DNA of 64,000 nt from Gemmatirosa kalamazoonensis (GCF_000522985.1 NZ_CP007128.1:1906220-1970219); one strand, 5' to 3'; shown: positions 25,245 through 34,744, counted from the first letter of the stretch. Notes: generated by a model not told the origin, from the sequence alone. Made by a program: numbers and translations.

Positions 25245-27584
25245 CTAACGCGTCGCCGCCTTCGTCACCGGGATCCCGCTCCCGCCGATCGGCTTCAGCG
25301 CGTTCCACAGCAGCGGGAACGTCGCCATCGTCTGCCCGCGATACTGCGGACGGAAGCCGAACAGCACCACGTGCCCCTTGCCCTGGCGCACATCCACCAG
25401 CGCCGCCTTGCCGTTCAGCTTCGAGCCGCCCAGCAGCCAGCCGGAGAGCAGCGGATCGCCCTGCGCCGGGTAGCGCGCGACGACCGTCGCGCGCGACGGA
25501 TCGGTGACCTCGAACGCCGGCCCGCTCTCGAACCACGCCATCGGCTGCGGCGCCGTCATCCCCGCCGCGAGCGGGTGCGCGCTGTCCAGCTCCACGCGGA
25601 AGATGGAGCCCGGCGCGTAGAAGTCCGTGCTGCGCAGCCCGTCGAGCACGTTCTTCACCGGCAGCTCCAGCGCCTCGATCGCGTAGTCGCTCGCGTCGTT
25701 GAACGCGACGAGCGTCCCGCCCGCGTCGACGAACGACTTCAGCGCCGCCGCGCCCTCCTTGCCGACGCCGCCCTTCAGCGAGTCGGGGTACTGGTTCATC
25801 GGGCCGTTCGCGATCTGCCGCGCGTTCTGCTCGGGAAGGATGATCGCGTCGAACTTCGCGTTCAGGCTCCCGCCGCGCAGGTCCTTCGCGTGCACCACCG
25901 TGAACGGGATGCGGTACTGGTCGAGCAGCCACCGCGTCCATCCCTCGTCCATCGACGGCGAGTAGTTCGCGAACACCGCGATGCGGCGGGCCTTGTTGTC
26001 CGTCAGGCCGCGCGCCACCCACGGCGTCGCGTTCTGCGTGGTGAGCAGCGCGGTCGGCGCCGTCACGGAGTCCTTCACGAACGCGACGTCGAAGCCCATG
26101 AGCAGCGGCAGCGTGTGCGCCGTCACGTCGTACGGCCGCTTCGGCGGGCCGCCCGGGTACTCGCGCAGGTTCGGGTAGTGCTGCGGCTCGAGCAGCGTCT
26201 TCGCGAACGCGCCGTACGGCTGCGCGGTGTAGATCACGAGACTCCCCGCGGGGAAGCTCCGGCCGCCCGCGCTGAACGCGGCCGGCGCGCGGCGCACCTC
26301 CACCTGGCCGCGCTGGAGGATGCGCACCGCGGCGTTCACCGCCGTGTCGCGCACCGGCTGCGCGGGGATCACGATCGTGGCCGGCCAGTCCGTGCGGCCC
26401 GCCGCCGTGTTGCCCGCGACGGCGTTCTTCTGCACCTGCACGTAGCTCGCGAGCCACTCGTCGCGGTCGCCCGCGGCCTCGGCCAGCAGCGCCATCGACG
26501 CCGCGGTCTGGTAGCGCACGATGTCGCCGACCGTCCAGTGGCCGCCTGGCCACTTCGTGAGGAAGTCGACGCCGGTCTCCTTCGGGTCGACGTTGTAGCC
26601 GGGACGCAGCGACTCGAACGGCACGTCGATCGGCGACGCGAGCGCGGCACTCGCCGTCTCGGTGAGGATGCGGATCGCGCCGTGGTAGTGCTGGTACGCG
26701 CGCGCCGGCGTCCACGCGTCGTAGCTCGTGTTGTTCGCGACGCCGACGAAGCCCTGCGCCGTCAGCCGCCACGTCATCGCCTTGCCCATCTGCGCCACGC
26801 CGGCCATGAGGATCGGGTCGATGTTCGGCTCGATCGGGTCCATGTACGGCGGGATGAAGATGCGCGTCCCGTTCGCGCCCTGCTGGTGGATGTCGTTCAC
26901 GATCTGCGGATGCCACTGGTTGTACAGCGAGTCGATCACCATCCGCGTCTCGGCCTGCGTGAACGCGTACCAGTCGCGGTTGTCGTCGTGGCCCGTGTAG
27001 TAGTGGTAGAGCTGCGGCGGCTGCGTGCCCTCCCACGCGGTGCCTAACGAGCTGCGGTACCAGTCGCCGACGATGTCCACGCCGTCGGGGTTCAGGCTCG
27101 GCACGAGGATGGTCAGCGCGTTGCGCCGGATCGCGCGCGCCTCCTCGTCCTCGCCGCCGACGAGCCGCTCGGCCAGCTTCATCGGCGTCAGGTTGCCGCC
27201 GACCTCCGTCGAGTGGATGCCGCTCGTCACGAGCACGACGACCTTGTCGTCCGCCGCCGCGCGCCGGATCTCGTCGGCCGAGTGGAAGCGCGGGTCGGAG
27301 AGCGTGCGCTGCAGCTCCTGGTAGCGCGGCAGGTTCGCGATCGTCGCCGAGTCGCCGATGAACGCGGCGAGGAACGGCCGGCCGAGCGTCGTCTTGCCGA
27401 GCGTCTTCACGGTGATGCGCGGCGACGCGGCGTCGAGCGCCTGGAAGTACGCGACGACCTGCTTCCACTCGGGGAGCTTGCGGTCGGTGCCGGGATCCCA
27501 GCCGATCACGCTGGCCGGCGTCGGGATCTGGGCCGCGAGGGCGGTGGGGAGCGCCGCGAGGGCGGCGAGCAGTCGGAGGTTCAT
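25245..27584 (-). CDS. M14 family zinc carboxypeptidase, secreted
   Basis: 779 aa. A signal peptide ends at about TALAA-QIPT. The M14 zinc site is visible: HSTE in SGIHSTEVGGN (His and Glu ligands), the third-ligand region NDIHQQGANG, the substrate region HDDNRDWYAFTQ, and the catalytic Glu in ILTETASA. The C-terminal 300 residues look like a class-I glutamine amidotransferase/DJ-1-like domain (RIAVFANYSPSMDEGWTRW) found in this subgroup. It probably trims peptides in the periplasm. The stop codon lies in a GTTAGGC heptamer. The ribosome site region is the GGGACTC palindrome immediately upstream. A larger paralog lies at 29344-32178. Confidence 0.9.
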   Translation of the reverse strand: MNLRLLAALAALPTALAAQIPTPASVIGWDPGTDRKLPEWKQVVAYFQALDAASPRITVKTLGKTTLGRPFLAAFIGDSATIANLPRYQELQRTLSDPRFHSADEIRRAAADDKVVVLVTSGIHSTEVGGNLTPMKLAERLVGGEDEEARAIRRNALTILVPSLNPDGVDIVGDWYRSSLGTAWEGTQPPQLYHYYTGHDDNRDWYAFTQAETRMVIDSLYNQWHPQIVNDIHQQGANGTRIFIPPYMDPIEPNIDPILMAGVAQMGKAMTWRLTAQGFVGVANNTSYDAWTPARAYQHYHGAIRILTETASAALASPIDVPFESLRPGYNVDPKETGVDFLTKWPGGHWTVGDIVRYQTAASMALLAEAAGDRDEWLASYVQVQKNAVAGNTAAGRTDWPATIVIPAQPVRDTAVNAAVRILQRGQVEVRRAPAAFSAGGRSFPAGSLVIYTAQPYGAFAKTLLEPQHYPNLREYPGGPPKRPYDVTAHTLPLLMGFDVAFVKDSVTAPTALLTTQNATPWVARGLTDNKARRIAVFANYSPSMDEGWTRWLLDQYRIPFTVVHAKDLRGGSLNAKFDAIILPEQNARQIANGPMNQYPDSLKGGVGKEGAAALKSFVDAGGTLVAFNDASDYAIEALELPVKNVLDGLRSTDFYAPGSIFRVELDSAHPLAAGMTAPQPMAWFESGPAFEVTDPSRATVVARYPAQGDPLLSGWLLGGSKLNGKAALVDVRQGKGHVVLFGFRPQYRGQTMATFPLLWNALKPIGGSGIPVTKAATR

Positions 27585-27588
27585 GGGC

Positions 27589-27717
27589 GGGACTCGGGAC
27601 TCGAGACTCGGGACTCGGGACTCGGCTGTCCAACTCTACGCCTGCCCCGGCCGAGCGTTGAGTTGGAGTCCCGAGTCCCGAGTCCCGAGTCCCGAGTCCC
27701 GAGTCCCGAGTCCCGAT
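27589..27717. repeat. Long palindrome, GGGACTC 7-bp tandem arms
   Basis: Left arm holds five head-to-tail gggactc units (one variant) from 27589. Right arm holds seven gagtccc units ending at 27717. An inner stem (ccaactctacgc against gcgttgagttgg) closes the loop. It occupies nearly all the space between the M48 stop and the M14 start, ending only 4 nt from the M14 start codon. Confidence 0.92.
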
Positions 27718-27720
27718 CCC

Positions 27721-28452
27721 TCACCCGGACAGCGGCAGCCTGAGCGCCCGCGTCTTCGTCAGCCCCTCCCAGTGGTACTCCGCGATCTCGGCGCGGATCT
27801 GCTCGATGCGGTCCGTGATCGCCTTCGGCGCCGGCGTGCCCGGCGCGTGCACCTCGCCGAGCACGACGAACGAGCGGAGCAGCGTCTCGTACGCGCCGGG
27901 CGCGTAGTCGGCCTGCACGGCGAGCTTCGCGCCGTCGTAGTCGCACAGGTTCTCCTTCGTCTCGCCGTAGCTCGCGCCGAACTCCTGCCACCGCCACTGC
28001 GACGGGTCGGTGACGGCGCGCCCCTTCGTGCGCACGAGCGAGTCGATGCGTCCCGAGACCTGGTCGTCGTCGATGTGCTCGATCTCGTGCGCGACGATCG
28101 CCGCCAGCTCGTCCTCCGTCGTCATGTACGAGAGGATGCCGCCCCAGATCACGATGTGTCCCCCCGGCAGCGCGAAGCCGCTGTGGATCCCGGGGTGCGG
28201 GTCGTAGTGGATCGTCCACGGCAGCCGACGGCGCGTATGCCGCCCGAGCGAGTCGGCGACCGACTGGATGTACGCCTCGATGCGCCGGTCCTGGTCGTCC
28301 CGCGGCACGAGCCCACGCTCGGCCGCGAACTTGTCCGCGAGCGCCGCGCCGAGGGCGATCTCCTGCGCGTCGGTCGCCGCGTGGTGCGGCTGGGCGCCGA
28401 CCGGCACGGTGATCAGGAGGGCGACCGCGGTCACGACCTTCGTGATCTGCAT
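27721..28452 (-). CDS. M48-type metallopeptidase, secreted
   Basis: 243 aa. A signal peptide ends at about PVGA-QPHH. The zinc motif HEIEH sits in ELAAIVAHEIEHIDDD near residue 136, with the third ligand probably the E in ETKENLCDYDGAKLA (the ExxxD helix). A GGHIVIWGGILSYM strand precedes it. This matches the small periplasmic M48 peptidases (BepA/LoiP-like) that act in envelope quality control; the exact role is unknown. The ATG at 28452 gives the signal peptide. It is flanked by palindromes on both sides and lies between an M14 peptidase and a PEP-CTERM gene on the same strand. Confidence 0.88.
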   Translation of the reverse strand: MQITKVVTAVALLITVPVGAQPHHAATDAQEIALGAALADKFAAERGLVPRDDQDRRIEAYIQSVADSLGRHTRRRLPWTIHYDPHPGIHSGFALPGGHIVIWGGILSYMTTEDELAAIVAHEIEHIDDDQVSGRIDSLVRTKGRAVTDPSQWRWQEFGASYGETKENLCDYDGAKLAVQADYAPGAYETLLRSFVVLGEVHAPGTPAPKAITDRIEQIRAEIAEYHWEGLTKTRALRLPLSG

Positions 28453-28484
28453 TGCGATGAGAGGACGGGTCGCGGGAGACGGTG

Positions 28485-28578
28485 CGAGGCGAGTACCGAA
28501 TGGGGATCCACGAGCGATTGAAAAAGGATCTCGAGATCCGTTCCATCGCCGTTGGATCCCCATTCAGTACTCGCCTCG
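28485..28578. repeat. Long imperfect palindrome, non-tandem arms
   Basis: Arms about 28485-28530 and 28531-28578 are reverse complements with several mismatches (cgaggcgagtac / gtactcgcctcg at the ends and ggatctcgagatcc at the centre). Unlike the others it shows no clear short unit. It lies between a PEP-CTERM stop and the M48 start. Confidence 0.85.
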
Positions 28579-28592
28579 TCCCTCCGCGCCGC

Positions 28593-29168
28593 TCAGCCGT
28601 CCCGTCCCCGTCGCCGCCCGATCGCCGCCATCGCTCCGAGACCGCCAGCGAGCAGCGCGAGACTCGCCGGCTCCGGCACGGCGTTCAGCTGCGGTCCGGC
28701 GACCGTGCCCGTGGCGTCGAACGCGACGGTCCCCGCGGCGAGGTTCTGCGTGCCGCGCGTCGTGCCGGTCCCGGTGGCTTCGGTGAACATGCCGGTGCCG
28801 CCGCCGATGACGATCGTCGACGAGCCCGAGAAGACCTGGGGCGCGGTCATCACGAACGATCCCGCGCTCGTGCCGAACAGGGTGTTGCCGCCGCCGAAGT
28901 CCAGCGTGAAGACGCCGCCCGTGAAGTCGAACGTGCCGAGGTTGACGCACGCCGCCTGCGTCCCCGTCGCCGCGCCGAACGGCGAGAACAGACCCGAGAA
29001 GGTCGCGTTCACGTCGACCTGGTTCGGGCCGCAGCTGCCGGGCGTCGCCGTGACGACGGTGCCGGTGAAGCTCCCCGTGAACGCGATCGGGGGCTTCGCG
29101 TGCGCCGGCACGGTGGCGAGCGCCGTGGAGAGAGCGGCCGCCAGGAATGGGAGTCGGGTCCGTCGCAT
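28593..29168 (-). CDS. PEP-CTERM secreted protein
   Basis: 191 aa. A signal peptide ends at about VPAHA-KPPI. The body is Gly/Thr-rich beta structure (FTGSFTGTVVTATPGS; GTFDFTGGVFTLDFGGG) with two Cys. The C-terminus VPEPASLALLAGGLGAMAA then RRRGRDG is a PEP-CTERM sorting tag. GGAGGAT before the ATG at 29168 sets the start. It is divergent from the 944-residue M14 peptidase with 175 bp between. The function beyond surface or exopolysaccharide association is unknown. Confidence 0.87.
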   Translation of the reverse strand: MRRTRLPFLAAALSTALATVPAHAKPPIAFTGSFTGTVVTATPGSCGPNQVDVNATFSGLFSPFGAATGTQAACVNLGTFDFTGGVFTLDFGGGNTLFGTSAGSFVMTAPQVFSGSSTIVIGGGTGMFTEATGTGTTRGTQNLAAGTVAFDATGTVAGPQLNAVPEPASLALLAGGLGAMAAIGRRRGRDG

Positions 29169-29343
29169 CGCATCCTCCGAGCGTGTGGAGAGGACTACGG
29201 ACTGCGGGGCGGGATGCCGGCCTGAAGGGAGCGCGGGCGGGCCCAATGTACGTGTCCGCCGCCGACAACGCCCGCCCCGGGCGAGCGCGTATACTCGGTC
29301 GGCGCCCCGAGCGCCCCGTTTCCACAGGCCGCCCATCCCCCCA

Positions 29344-32178
29344 ATGCTCCAGGCCCGATCCTGCCGCGCCCTCGGCGCCGCCCTGCTCCTCGTCGCGGCG
29401 CCGCTCGCGACGCCGCTCGCGGCGACCGCGCAGCCGAGCGCCGCACGCCACATCACCACGCCGAAGGAAGCGTTCGGCTTCAACGTCGGCGACGACTATC
29501 GCCTCGCGACCTACACCCAGTTCGAGAAGTACTGGCGCACCATCGCCGCGCAGTCCGACCGCGCGAAGCTCGTCGAGATCGGCAAGACCGAGGAAGGGCG
29601 GCCGCAGCTCATGATGATCGTCTCGAGCCCGGCGAACCTCGCGCGCCTCGACCGCTACAAGGAGATCTCGCGCCGCCTCGCGTTAGGCCTGGCGCGCGAC
29701 TCGAGCGAGGCCCGCGCGCTCGCCCGCGAGGGGAAGGCCGTCGTGTGGATCGACGGCGGCCTCCACGCCACCGAGGTCCTCGGCGCGCACCAGCTCATCG
29801 AGACCTCGTACCATCTCCTGTCGCGCACCGACCCGGAGACCATGCGGTTCCTGAACGACTGCATCATCCTCCTCGTCCACGTGAACCCGGACGGGATGGA
29901 GCTCGTCTCCAACTGGTACATGAAGGACGCCGACTCCACGAAGCGCGGCATGAACATCCCGCGCCTCTACGAGAAGTACGCGGGGCACGACGACAACCGC
30001 GACTTCTACATGGCGAACCTCAAGGAGACGCAGAACGACAACAAGGTGATGTACTGGGAGTGGTTCCCGCAGATCGTCTACAACCACCACCAGACGGGCC
30101 CCGTCGGCACGGTGATGTTCGCGCCGCCGTTCCGCGACCCGTTCAACTACAACTACGATCCGCTCGTCGTCATGGAGCTCGACCAGGTCGGCTCCGCGAT
30201 GCACTCGCGCTTCGAGGCCGAGGGCAAGCCGGGCGTCACGATGCGCTCGGGGTCGACGTATTCCACGTGGTGGAACGGCGGGCTCCGCACCATGCCGTAC
30301 TTCCACAACATGGTCGGCCTCCTCACCGAGACGATCGGCAACCCCACGCCGCAGACGATCCCGTTCGTGCCCGAGCAGCAGCTGCCGCGCGCCGATCTGC
30401 CGTACCCGATCGCGCCGCAGGCGTGGCACTTCCGCCAGTCGATCGACTACTCGATCACGGCGAACCGCGCGGTGCTCGATCTCGCCAGCCGCCAGAAGGA
30501 GAACTTCCTGTTCAACATCTGGCGCATGGCGCGCAACTCCATCGAGCGCGGCAGCCGGGACACGTGGACGACGACGCCGAGCGAGCTCGATTCGGTGAAG
30601 CAGATCGCGGCCGCGAACGCGCCGCCGCGGCAGGGTGGTCCGGTGGGCGACGCGTTGGGCGGCGGCCGTCCGGTGCCGACGGAGCTGTTCACGAAGTTCC
30701 TCCGTGACCCGGCGAAGCGCGATCCGCGCGGCTACGTCATCCCGAGCGACCAGCCCGACTTCCCGACGGCGGTGCGGTTCGTGAACGCGCTGCGCTACGG
30801 CGGCGTCACGGTGCTGCAGGCCACCGCGCCGTTCACCGTGAACGGCAAGCAGTACCCGGCGAACAGCTTCGTCGTGAAGGCCGCGCAGCCGTTCCGGCCG
30901 CACGTGCTCGACATGTTCGAGCCGCAGGACCACCCGAACGACTTCGCGTACCCGGGCGGCCCGCCGAAGCGCCCGTACGACAACGCCGGCTACACGCTCG
31001 CCTACCAGATGGGCGTGCAGTTCGACCGCATCCTCGACGGCTTCGACGTGCCGAACGCGGTCGAGGTGAAGGGGCTCGCCACCGTGCCGGCCGCGCGCGT
31101 CGCCGCGGCGCCCAACGCGTCGGGCTTCCTCGTGAGCCACGCGATGAACAACGCGTTCATCGCCGTGAACAAGGCGCTGAAGGCCGGCGCCGACGTCTAC
31201 ATGCTCCGCTCGCCGCTCTCGGCGAACGGCAAGACGTATCCCGCCGGCACGTTCTGGATCGCGTCGGCGAACGGCACGCCCGCGATGCTGCAGGAGCTCG
31301 CCCGCTCGCAGGGCGTCGCGTTCGACGCCGCGGCCGCGCGCCCGGCCGCCGATGCGCAGAAGCTCACGCCGAAGCGCATCGCGCTGTTCGACCAGTACGG
31401 CGGCTCCATGCCCTCCGGCTGGACGCGCTACCTGTTCGAGCAGTACGACTTTCCGTTCCAGCTCGTCTACCCGAAGGACCTCGACGCCGGCAACCTCGCG
31501 GCGAAGTACGATGTGATCGTCTTCCCGTCGGGCACCGTGCCCGGCGTCGGCGGCGGGCGCGGAGGACGCGGCGGCGGCGGCTTCGGCGGCGAGTCGGACA
31601 CGACGACCATCCCCGCCGAGTTCCGCGCGCGGCTCGGCCGCGTCACGCCGGAGAGGACCGTGCCGCAGATCAGGAAGTTCCTCGAGGACGGCGGCACCGT
31701 CGTCGCCGTCGGCACCTCGACGGCGTTAGGCTACCACCTCGGCCTGCCGCTCGAGAACGCGCTCGTCGAGTCGATGGCGAACGGCACGCGCGAGCTGCCG
31801 GCGGAGAAGTTCTACATCCCGGGCTCCATCCTCCGCGCCGCGGTCGACACCACCCGCCCGGTGTCGTACGGCATCGGCACGGGCGGCGAGGTGGACGTGT
31901 TCTACGACAACAGCCCCGCGTTCCGCCTGAAGTCCGACGCCGCCGCGCAGGGCGTGCGGCCGCTCGCGTGGTTCGCCTCCGCGTCGCCGCTGCGCAGCGG
32001 CTGGGCGTGGGGCCAGAGCTACCTGAACGGCGCCGTCGCCGCGGCGGAGGCGAAGGTGGGGAAGGGGACGCTGTATCTGTTCGCCCCCGAGATCACGTTC
32101 CGCGCCCAGCCGTACGGCACGTTCAAGTGGCTGTTCAACGGCATCTACACGCCGACGGCGCCTAACGCCGCGATGTAA
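29344..32178 (+). CDS. M14 family zinc carboxypeptidase, large, secreted
   Basis: 944 aa. A signal peptide ends at about LAATA-QPSA. Zinc ligands appear in GGLHATEVLGAHQ (HxxE) and in QIVYNHHQTGP; the catalytic Glu is in GLLTETIGNPT. The C-terminal part carries a DJ-1/GATase-like domain (RIALFDQYGGSMPSGWTRY) and a Gly-rich loop (GVGGGRGGRGGGGFGGE near residue 735). It is a paralog of the 779-residue enzyme at 25245-27584, sharing the HDDNRD substrate motif and the same two-domain plan. It probably acts on peptides in the periplasm or outside. The ATG at 29344 gives the signal peptide. The ribosome site is weak. Confidence 0.9.
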   Translation: MLQARSCRALGAALLLVAAPLATPLAATAQPSAARHITTPKEAFGFNVGDDYRLATYTQFEKYWRTIAAQSDRAKLVEIGKTEEGRPQLMMIVSSPANLARLDRYKEISRRLALGLARDSSEARALAREGKAVVWIDGGLHATEVLGAHQLIETSYHLLSRTDPETMRFLNDCIILLVHVNPDGMELVSNWYMKDADSTKRGMNIPRLYEKYAGHDDNRDFYMANLKETQNDNKVMYWEWFPQIVYNHHQTGPVGTVMFAPPFRDPFNYNYDPLVVMELDQVGSAMHSRFEAEGKPGVTMRSGSTYSTWWNGGLRTMPYFHNMVGLLTETIGNPTPQTIPFVPEQQLPRADLPYPIAPQAWHFRQSIDYSITANRAVLDLASRQKENFLFNIWRMARNSIERGSRDTWTTTPSELDSVKQIAAANAPPRQGGPVGDALGGGRPVPTELFTKFLRDPAKRDPRGYVIPSDQPDFPTAVRFVNALRYGGVTVLQATAPFTVNGKQYPANSFVVKAAQPFRPHVLDMFEPQDHPNDFAYPGGPPKRPYDNAGYTLAYQMGVQFDRILDGFDVPNAVEVKGLATVPAARVAAAPNASGFLVSHAMNNAFIAVNKALKAGADVYMLRSPLSANGKTYPAGTFWIASANGTPAMLQELARSQGVAFDAAAARPAADAQKLTPKRIALFDQYGGSMPSGWTRYLFEQYDFPFQLVYPKDLDAGNLAAKYDVIVFPSGTVPGVGGGRGGRGGGGFGGESDTTTIPAEFRARLGRVTPERTVPQIRKFLEDGGTVVAVGTSTALGYHLGLPLENALVESMANGTRELPAEKFYIPGSILRAAVDTTRPVSYGIGTGGEVDVFYDNSPAFRLKSDAAAQGVRPLAWFASASPLRSGWAWGQSYLNGAVAAAEAKVGKGTLYLFAPEITFRAQPYGTFKWLFNGIYTPTAPNAAM

Positions 32179-32184
32179 CAGCGA

Positions 32185-32262
32185 GGGCAGGAGGGCAGGA
32201 GGGCACGAGGGCAGGAGAGTCGTTAGGCTCTCCTGCCCTCTCGCCCTCTTGCCCTCCTGCCC
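32185..32262. repeat. Long palindrome, AGGAGGGC tandem arms, loop holds GTTAGGC
   Basis: Left arm about 32185-32218 (gggcagga-type units) pairs with right arm about 32228-32262. The tip reads gagagtcgttaggctctc, so a GTTAGGC heptamer lies in the loop. It lies between convergent genes. The unit is the same as in the palindrome at 23083-23180, but the loops and the order of variant units differ. Confidence 0.9.
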
Positions 32263-33309
32263 TCAGCCGTCGTAGATGGCGCGCAGGATCTCCCGCGCGA
32301 CGCCGGGCCGGTAGTGCGACTGCTCGTAGTAGTTGTGCACGTCGCGCGTGATCGGGTTCGCGCCGGAGAAGTCGAACACGTTGGCGGGACCGAAGATCGT
32401 GCGGAGCGCCGAGAGGTCGGCCGGGTTCAGCGGCACCTCGTCGTAGAGCGCGCTGATGACGATGCGGTAGTCGGCGTGCTGGCGGGCGAGCACGCGCGCG
32501 ATGTCGAGCAGCATGCGCCGCTGCACCGGCCCGATCACCGGCGGCGCGGGATGTGGAGCGGTCGGCGGGCGCGGGTGCTCGTGCGCGAGCTCCACGAAGT
32601 ACGCGTCGCCCCGGTCGCGGATCGCGCGGTCCATCGACAGCTGATATCGCTCGTTCGACCGCGCGTCGAAGCCCACGTCGCCCGGGCTGATGTAGCCCGT
32701 CATGTAGTGGCGGAACGTGTGGAACAGCCGGTAGTCGGCGTAGGCGAGCAGGAACTTCGGCGTCGCGAACGCGTGCAGGAACGCGCCATGAAACGCGAGC
32801 GCACTCTCGCCGCTCGTGCGCGGGTCCTTCATGTACAGGTGGCCCGGCTGGTCCGCGACCGTCGCGAGCATTCCCGTATCGGCGACGATCAGCACATGCC
32901 GCAGGCGCGCGCCGTGGCGATCGAGCCACCGCAGCTTCGTCTGCACGCCGTACAGCGACTCGCCGAAGGCGTTGAAGTGGAAGATCCGCGTGGAATGGAT
33001 GTGCGGCGCCCAGTCGGAGGCGTGGTACACGTCCGAGCGAGAGCTGCCGAAGATGAACGCGTCGAGCGAGTCGCGGCGCGGGTGACGGAGGTACCGCTCC
33101 GTGGACACGAAGTCGCGGTTGTACTGCACGCCGTGCGTGCAGCAGTAGTCGCCGTGCCGCCACACCACGCCGAACGGGTCCAGGGCGCCGTACGCCGCGA
33201 GCCACAGCAGGCCCGGGATCGCGAGGATCGCCAGGCGGCCGGTGAGCCGTCGGAGCGCGTGCGGTGTCGACGTCACGTCAGAACTGGAAGTAGATGAACT
33301 GCGGTGCAT
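32263..33309 (-). CDS. SGNH-like membrane-anchored protein, partner of MBOAT
   Basis: 348 aa. One N-terminal membrane helix (LAILAIPGLLWLAAYGALD) leads to an outer domain. IFGSSRSDVYHAS supplies a GSS nucleophile-like block and NPITRDVHNYYEQSHYRPG near the C-terminus supplies Asp and His, the pattern of DltD/AlgX-like SGNH partners of MBOAT acyltransferases. It overlaps the upstream MBOAT gene by 32 nt, so the two are coupled. A GTG 33 nt further in (33276) would start just after the MBOAT stop and is an alternative. The pair probably adds acyl groups to a surface polymer; which polymer is unknown. Confidence 0.72.
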   Translation of the reverse strand: MHRSSSTSSSDVTSTPHALRRLTGRLAILAIPGLLWLAAYGALDPFGVVWRHGDYCCTHGVQYNRDFVSTERYLRHPRRDSLDAFIFGSSRSDVYHASDWAPHIHSTRIFHFNAFGESLYGVQTKLRWLDRHGARLRHVLIVADTGMLATVADQPGHLYMKDPRTSGESALAFHGAFLHAFATPKFLLAYADYRLFHTFRHYMTGYISPGDVGFDARSNERYQLSMDRAIRDRGDAYFVELAHEHPRPPTAPHPAPPVIGPVQRRMLLDIARVLARQHADYRIVISALYDEVPLNPADLSALRTIFGPANVFDFSGANPITRDVHNYYEQSHYRPGVAREILRAIYDG

Positions 33310-34744
33310 CGGGGCGTGCCGCGAGCATGCAGCCGTAGACCAGCCCGTAGTACACGGCGTAGCGGAGCACCGCCGGCAGCCGCTGCACGCCCGCCGTCGC
33401 GGGCACGCCCTCGGCCGACTCCAGCGCCTCGGCCGGCTCGCCGGCGCGCGCGAGCGCGCGCTCGGCCGCCACGGCGCCGGCGATCATCACCGCACACGCC
33501 GCCCACGCCCGCCACATCGCGCGGTCGGCGCCCGCGCTCGGCCCGATCGCGTGCGACAGGACGTACCTCGCCTGCTCGAACGTCGTGGCGCGGAAGAACA
33601 CCCACGCGATCGTCACGAGCGCGAACGTGGTCAGCGTGGCGCCGACGCGGACGACGCCGCGGTCGCGGTCGAGCCCGAGCCGCCGCAGCGCCGCGCTCCG
33701 CAGCGGACGCGTCGCATCGCCGACCACGAGGTACGTGCCGTGGAGCAGTCCCCACACGACGTACGTCCAGCTCGCGCCGTGCCACAGGCCGCTGATCGCG
33801 AACACCGTCAGCAGGTTCGCGTAGTGCCTGACGGTCGTCGTGCGGCTCCCACCGAGCGGGATGTAGACGTAGTCCTTGAACCAGGTCGACAGCGAGACGT
33901 GCCACCGGCGCCAGAACTCGCCCACCGAACGCGCGAAGTACGGCGTGCGGAAGTTCTCCATCAGCCGGAACCCCATCACCTGCGCGCTGCCGATCGCGAT
34001 GTCGGAGTAGCCGGCGAAGTCCCAGTAGATCTGGAACGCGAAGAACACCGTCGCGATGAGCAGCGGCGGACCGCCGAACGCGTGCGGGTGCTCGTACACG
34101 CGGTTCACCTGCGCGGCGAGCGTGTCCGCGAGCACCACCTTCTTGAACATGCCGACCGCCATGCGCAGCAGCCCGTCGCGTACGCGCGCGTACTCGAAGC
34201 CGTGCGGCTCGCGGAACTGGTGCAGCAGGTTCTGCGGCCGCTCGATGGGGCCCGCGACGAGCTGCGGGTAGAACATCACGTACAGCGCGTACGTGAGCAG
34301 GCTCCGCTCCGCGCGCTGCGTGCCGCGGTACACCTCGATCGTGTAGCTCATCGCCTGGAACGTGTGGAACGAGAGCCCGATCGGGAGCAGCATGCGCAGC
34401 GCCGGGAACACCGGCGCGAGTCCGAGCGCATGGCCTAACGACGTGAGGTTCGCGGCGAGGAAGCCGTAATACTTGAAGACCGCGAGCACGCCGACGTTCG
34501 CGACGATGCTGGCGCCGAGCGCCCACCGGCGCGCACGCCCCGCCGCCCGCTCGATCGCGATCCCGGCGACGTAGTCCACGACGATCGTGAACGCGAGGAT
34601 CGCGATGTACGCCGGCACGAACGCCATGTAGAACACGCAGCTCGCCGCGAGCAGCAGCGGCGCGCGCCAGCGGTGCGGCAGCGCGAAGTACAGCCCCGTC
34701 ACGACGGGGAAGAACAGCAGGAAGGCCAGGGAGTTGAACAGCAT
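33278..34744 (-). CDS. MBOAT family membrane O-acyltransferase
   Basis: 488 aa, multi-pass. It matches the AlgI/DltB type: YYGFLAANL, LLPIGLSFHTFQAMSYTIEVY, FYPQLVAGPIERP, WDFAGYSDIAIGSAQVMGF, FWRRWHVSLSTWFKDYVYI, and the active His in SGLWHGASWTYV. These enzymes pass acyl groups from the cytoplasm across the membrane for O-acetylation of alginate, teichoic acid or similar polymers. The ATG at 34744 gives MLFNSLAFLLFFPVV, the usual AlgI-like start. It is transcribed with the SGNH-like gene downstream, which likely completes transfer in the periplasm. Confidence 0.93.
   Translation of the reverse strand: MLFNSLAFLLFFPVVTGLYFALPHRWRAPLLLAASCVFYMAFVPAYIAILAFTIVVDYVAGIAIERAAGRARRWALGASIVANVGVLAVFKYYGFLAANLTSLGHALGLAPVFPALRMLLPIGLSFHTFQAMSYTIEVYRGTQRAERSLLTYALYVMFYPQLVAGPIERPQNLLHQFREPHGFEYARVRDGLLRMAVGMFKKVVLADTLAAQVNRVYEHPHAFGGPPLLIATVFFAFQIYWDFAGYSDIAIGSAQVMGFRLMENFRTPYFARSVGEFWRRWHVSLSTWFKDYVYIPLGGSRTTTVRHYANLLTVFAISGLWHGASWTYVVWGLLHGTYLVVGDATRPLRSAALRRLGLDRDRGVVRVGATLTTFALVTIAWVFFRATTFEQARYVLSHAIGPSAGADRAMWRAWAACAVMIAGAVAAERALARAGEPAEALESAEGVPATAGVQRLPAVLRYAVYYGLVYGCMLAARPDAPQFIYFQF

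Noticed and set aside
27589-27717. Possible CRISPR or phage attachment array from the 7-bp units
   Set aside because: Units of seven bases without spacers and in inverted arms form a hairpin, not an array; no integrase lies nearby.
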